In this document: positions 1 through 10,876 of the stretch, piece after piece | How positions within the stretch are numbered: position 1 is the stretch's first letter | How the letters are laid out: each line of letters opens with the position of its first letter | Assembly (NCBI GenBank): GCA_028565715.1 | Contig: JAOXYC010223904.1 | Location: 1-10,876, forward strand | Direction: 5' to 3' | Length of the DNA stretch: 10,876 bases | Origin: Phoronis pallida | Taxonomy: Eukaryota; Phoronida; Phoronidae | The notes under the pieces: model-generated | The model's input: the letters and a program-made list of their open reading frames with translations, nothing else | The model's database searches: none | Told to the model about the DNA's origin: nothing | Position numbers and translations under genes: made by a program

Positions 1-698
1 AGTTGATTAAAACAAAATGGAACGTCGTATTCAACAGGACATGTTTAAATGAAAACATTCTGCCGACTTACACTAAGAATACAGATAAAACATTTGGAGA
101 AAGTAAAGTAGTCTGCTATCTTTATAAATGTTTTGGTAAATTGAGATATTTTAAAAAACTAATGAAATAAACATAATAGACCACATTACATAATTTAAAC
201 AAACTCTCCTCTTGAAAAAGGTTGCAGCACCTCACCACTTATTCATAAATATCTCATTGATAGATATGTACTTGCTTTTCAGTTGAATTTCAAAGTTGTC
301 TGTGCCTTCAAAATATTTATCAAAATGAAAACATATTGCTAATTGGCCAATTTTCTTAATTTCATTTGGTGCTCAAATAATGTATCCTACCCCAGTTGAG
401 CATCAAATATTTTTTGATGATAAAACTGTTAAAACACCTTGAACCGGTTATAAATATATTAAAATGCACTAGCTTTCGGAACTTGTCCTTCTTCGGATGA
501 AAAGCATAATTAGGAAATTGCCTCATTATGCTTTTCACCCGAAGAAGGACAAGTTCCGAAAGCTAGTGCATTTTAATATATTTATAACAGGTACAAGGTG
601 TTTTAACTGTTTTATCATATTAATTTACCGGTCCTCGAAAACCCGTTTTATTAAATATTTTTTGTCTCTTCAAAATCTAACAAATAAACATGTTGTAC
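1..698 (-). other. Partial ACO2 intron, runs off the left edge
   Basis: This stretch begins at donor gtacaa after the exon ending at 699. It is AT-rich and I see no aconitase-like coding in it. Its only clear structure is the 202 bp hairpin at 417-618; the rest is unremarkable. Confidence 0.8.
417..618. repeat. 202 bp near-perfect inverted repeat (hairpin / MITE-like)
   Basis: Arm 417-510 pairs with arm 525-618 without a gap around a 14 bp loop. By eye there are about five mismatches in 94 positions. The inner arm includes agctttcggaacttgtcctt followed by cttcgg, and its complement. No coding content is credible. It could be a short foldback transposon, or, transcribed as part of the ACO2 intron, a long hairpin RNA. 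I do not see a convincing target-site duplication. Confidence 0.85.
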
Positions 699-9413
<8,715 letters not shown>

Positions 9414-9531
9414 CTGTAAAAATAGGATTTATTATCAATATGATATTGGTTTTTAGCCAAAAATGACAAATTGCATTTTATTTTGCTGTTGGCCACTGGG
9501 CTTTTTTACAACATTAGACTTTCAAATTCCT

Positions 9532-9691
9532 GGACCAGGATTGTACACATTCAAATTCCAACATCTGAGGTCACTCTTAGCCGACGGCTCAGCAGTGGCG
9601 TCACTTCCCGCCAAAGATCACTACACACACCCTAGTCAAAGGACACAGACATGTCCGCAACGTTGGGAGAATTTTAAATCGGTGAGTCCAG
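9532..9691 (-). repeat. Interspersed repeat, copy 2 (single arm plus core)
   Basis: Read on the minus strand this matches copy 1: cccaacgttgcggacatgtc, then ctagggtgtgtgtagtga, ccactgctgagccgtcggct, aagagtgacct and tgtacaatcctggtcc. The second inverted arm seen in copy 1 is absent; similarity stops at about 9532. The outer flank ggtgagtccag (9681-9691) is shared with copy 1. It lies in the opposite orientation to copy 1 with respect to the core. Confidence 0.8.
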
Positions 9692-10006
9692 AGTTTGGAT
9701 TTATAATAACTTCTACTGAATTGACGATCTACCTGGATGACTCATAATCTACATCATATTGTTCTGGTATCAGTGTTATTTTTATTATTATTTTTTTTTA
9801 GAATATATCTGGCCGTTTGAGCCATCAAGGCTGATGAAAGTCGACCCATACACATCAAATTCAGAACAGTCCATGTACACTTGATGATAAGTCCAGTTAA
9901 GATAAGATAGTTAGTTAAATTAGAATGATGCAAGACTTCAAATACCAAAAGCAAAACAAGTAACAGACAATTCAAAGCATTTCAATCTGTAAAAAGACCA
10001 AATGAC

Positions 10007-10357
10007 TTAAAGATACTCTCTCTGTGTTGGTCCCAATTTGGCGTCAAACTGCAAATCAACTAGAAATGTTGTGTATTACACTTGACCTTTGTTGAACACA
10101 ACTTACTTGCAGCTGAGACAAAAAATTTGCAAAGGGGTGATTTGAGAGCTTATGTATCCAATATAACCTACATTTGAGAGAAGGTTAGACTTTTTATCCA
10201 ATATAAAGCTTCCAAATCACCTCTCACAGATTTTTTTTGGAGTTTTTTTACTCTGATGCAAGGAAGTAATGTTCAACAAAGGATTCAAACACAAAATTCC
10301 TAGTTGATTTGCATTTTGAGATTGGATTTGAATCAACACAGAGAGAATATATCTTAA
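10007..10357. mobile_element. Imperfect foldback element, about 351 bp, TTAA at both ends
   Basis: The left half, starting ttaaagatactctctctgtg (10007), is an imperfect reverse complement of the right half ending at 10357, whose complement starts ttaagatatattctctctgt. Shared blocks include gcaaatcaacta, cctttgttgaaca, and gtgatttg followed by agctt. Similarity by eye is about three quarters. TTAA at both outer ends resembles a piggyBac-type target site, but the adjoining bases are offset, so that is only a suggestion. No coding is credible. Confidence 0.68.
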
Positions 10358-10526
10358 ACAAATTATTTAAGTAAACATGACTTCTAAAATGTTCCTTGAA
10401 AAAGCTCAGAATACATAATACAGATCTATGAAAATGAACAAAGATGACAAATTCTGAATAATCATCTTGAGTTTTTGATACATCACAACATCCAAGGCCA
10501 AAAGTGGCAAGTCAGATTGTTCCCAA

Positions 10527-10876
10527 ACTAGGCAATGATCCCTGTATATACATGGACTGGAGTGAAGTGCTCTAACCACAACTAGGCGATGATCCCGGTA
10601 CCCCGACTGGAGTGAAGTGCTCTAACCACAACTAGGCGATGATCACGGTATACCCTGACTGGAGTGAAGTGCTCTAACCACAACTAGGCGATGATCACGG
10701 TATACCTGGACTGGAGTGAAGTGCTCTAACCACAACTAGGCGATGATCACGGTATACCCGGACTGGAGTGAAGTGCTCTCACCACAACTAGGCGATGATC
10801 ACGGTATACCCGGACTGGAGTGTGCTCTAACCACAACTAGGCGATGATCACGGTATACCCGGACTGGAGTGAAGTG
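10527..10876. repeat. Minisatellite of about 52 bp units, runs off the right edge
   Basis: actaggc(g/a)atgatc recurs at 10527, 10581, 10631, 10683, 10735, 10787 and 10836, giving periods 54, 50, 52, 52, 52 and 49. The first unit is the most divergent and the later ones are nearly identical, as expected if the array grows away from this edge. The reverse complement of each unit contains tagttgtggttagagcac, which resembles the D arm / A-box part of a tRNA, so a tRNA-derived SINE origin is possible. The array continues past the window. Confidence 0.92.

Larger units (their letters stand above)
9414..10876. other. Region upstream of the first visible exon: repeats, no start exon found
   Basis: This stretch should be the first ACO2 intron, possibly reaching the promoter. 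Searching the minus strand for an ATG joined in phase 0 to a plausible donor gave no acceptable start exon. The region contains the repeat copy at 9532-9691, the foldback at 10007-10357 and the minisatellite from 10527 to the window end. A presequence start exon of a few codons could be missed by eye. Confidence 0.6.

Noticed and set aside
9463-9747. Plus-strand frame of 94 codons.
   Set aside because: It reads through the interspersed repeat and has no recognisable domain; the repeat nature explains its openness.
9725-9770. Minus-strand ATGAGTCATCCAG|gtagat as a mini start exon.
   Set aside because: It would join in phase 1, but the first visible exon needs phase 0.
9754-9975. Minus-strand reading frame containing MGRLSSALMAQTARYIL, which looks like a mitochondrial presequence.
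   Set aside because: No GT donor follows in frame before the stop, so it cannot splice to the next ACO2 exon.
10085-10140. Minus-strand strong donor CAGCTGCAA|gtaagt near 10107, in frame with the first visible exon and giving ...LSQLQ before it, similar to the LQ that ends the human start exon.
   Set aside because: Reading upstream in that frame reaches a TAA stop before any ATG, and the site lies inside the foldback element. The match is two residues and probably chance.

Overview
The window looks like animal nuclear DNA. It holds most of one intron-rich gene on the minus strand, coding for mitochondrial aconitase (aconitate hydratase, ACO2), set in AT-rich introns that contain several foldback and MITE-like repeats. 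Thirteen exons with GT-AG borders (699-9413) join without a frame break into 582 codons. They cover the end of the presequence, the whole Fe-S/catalytic core and the start of the linker to the swivel domain. The first exon (start codon and first few presequence residues) and the exons for the C-terminal swivel domain (about 190 residues) were not found and probably lie outside the window. The protein resembles animal ACO2 closely; a mollusc or other lophotrochozoan host is my inference from residue choices, intron density and repeat style, not proof.

Reading right to left along the gene: 10876-10527 is a minisatellite of about 52 bp units running off the window edge. 10357-10007 is an imperfect foldback element flanked by TTAA. 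9691-9532 is one copy of an interspersed repeat. 9413-8365 codes the presequence end and the start of the core. 7804-5212 codes the substrate-binding core with the QDAT, HCDH and TDSHTPN motifs. 4462-2061 codes the middle of the core and all three cluster-binding cysteines. 1442-699 codes the NRNFTGRND motif and the linker. Introns carry a 156 bp near-perfect palindrome with TA ends (8104-8259), a 202 bp near-perfect hairpin (417-618), a second copy of the interspersed repeat with long inverted arms (1691-1917), and smaller hairpins.

The most unusual structure is local. The 3' end of the exon at 5212-5362 and its splice donor are present three times in tandem with a 76 bp period (5065-5277). 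Only the first donor in transcript order gives the conserved reading frame. The next exon (4263-4462) also has a decayed partial copy of its 3' end 171-172 bp downstream in its intron (4079-4158). Exon-end duplication has therefore happened twice in neighbouring introns. I see no tRNA, rRNA, CRISPR array, prokaryotic operon or plus-strand gene.
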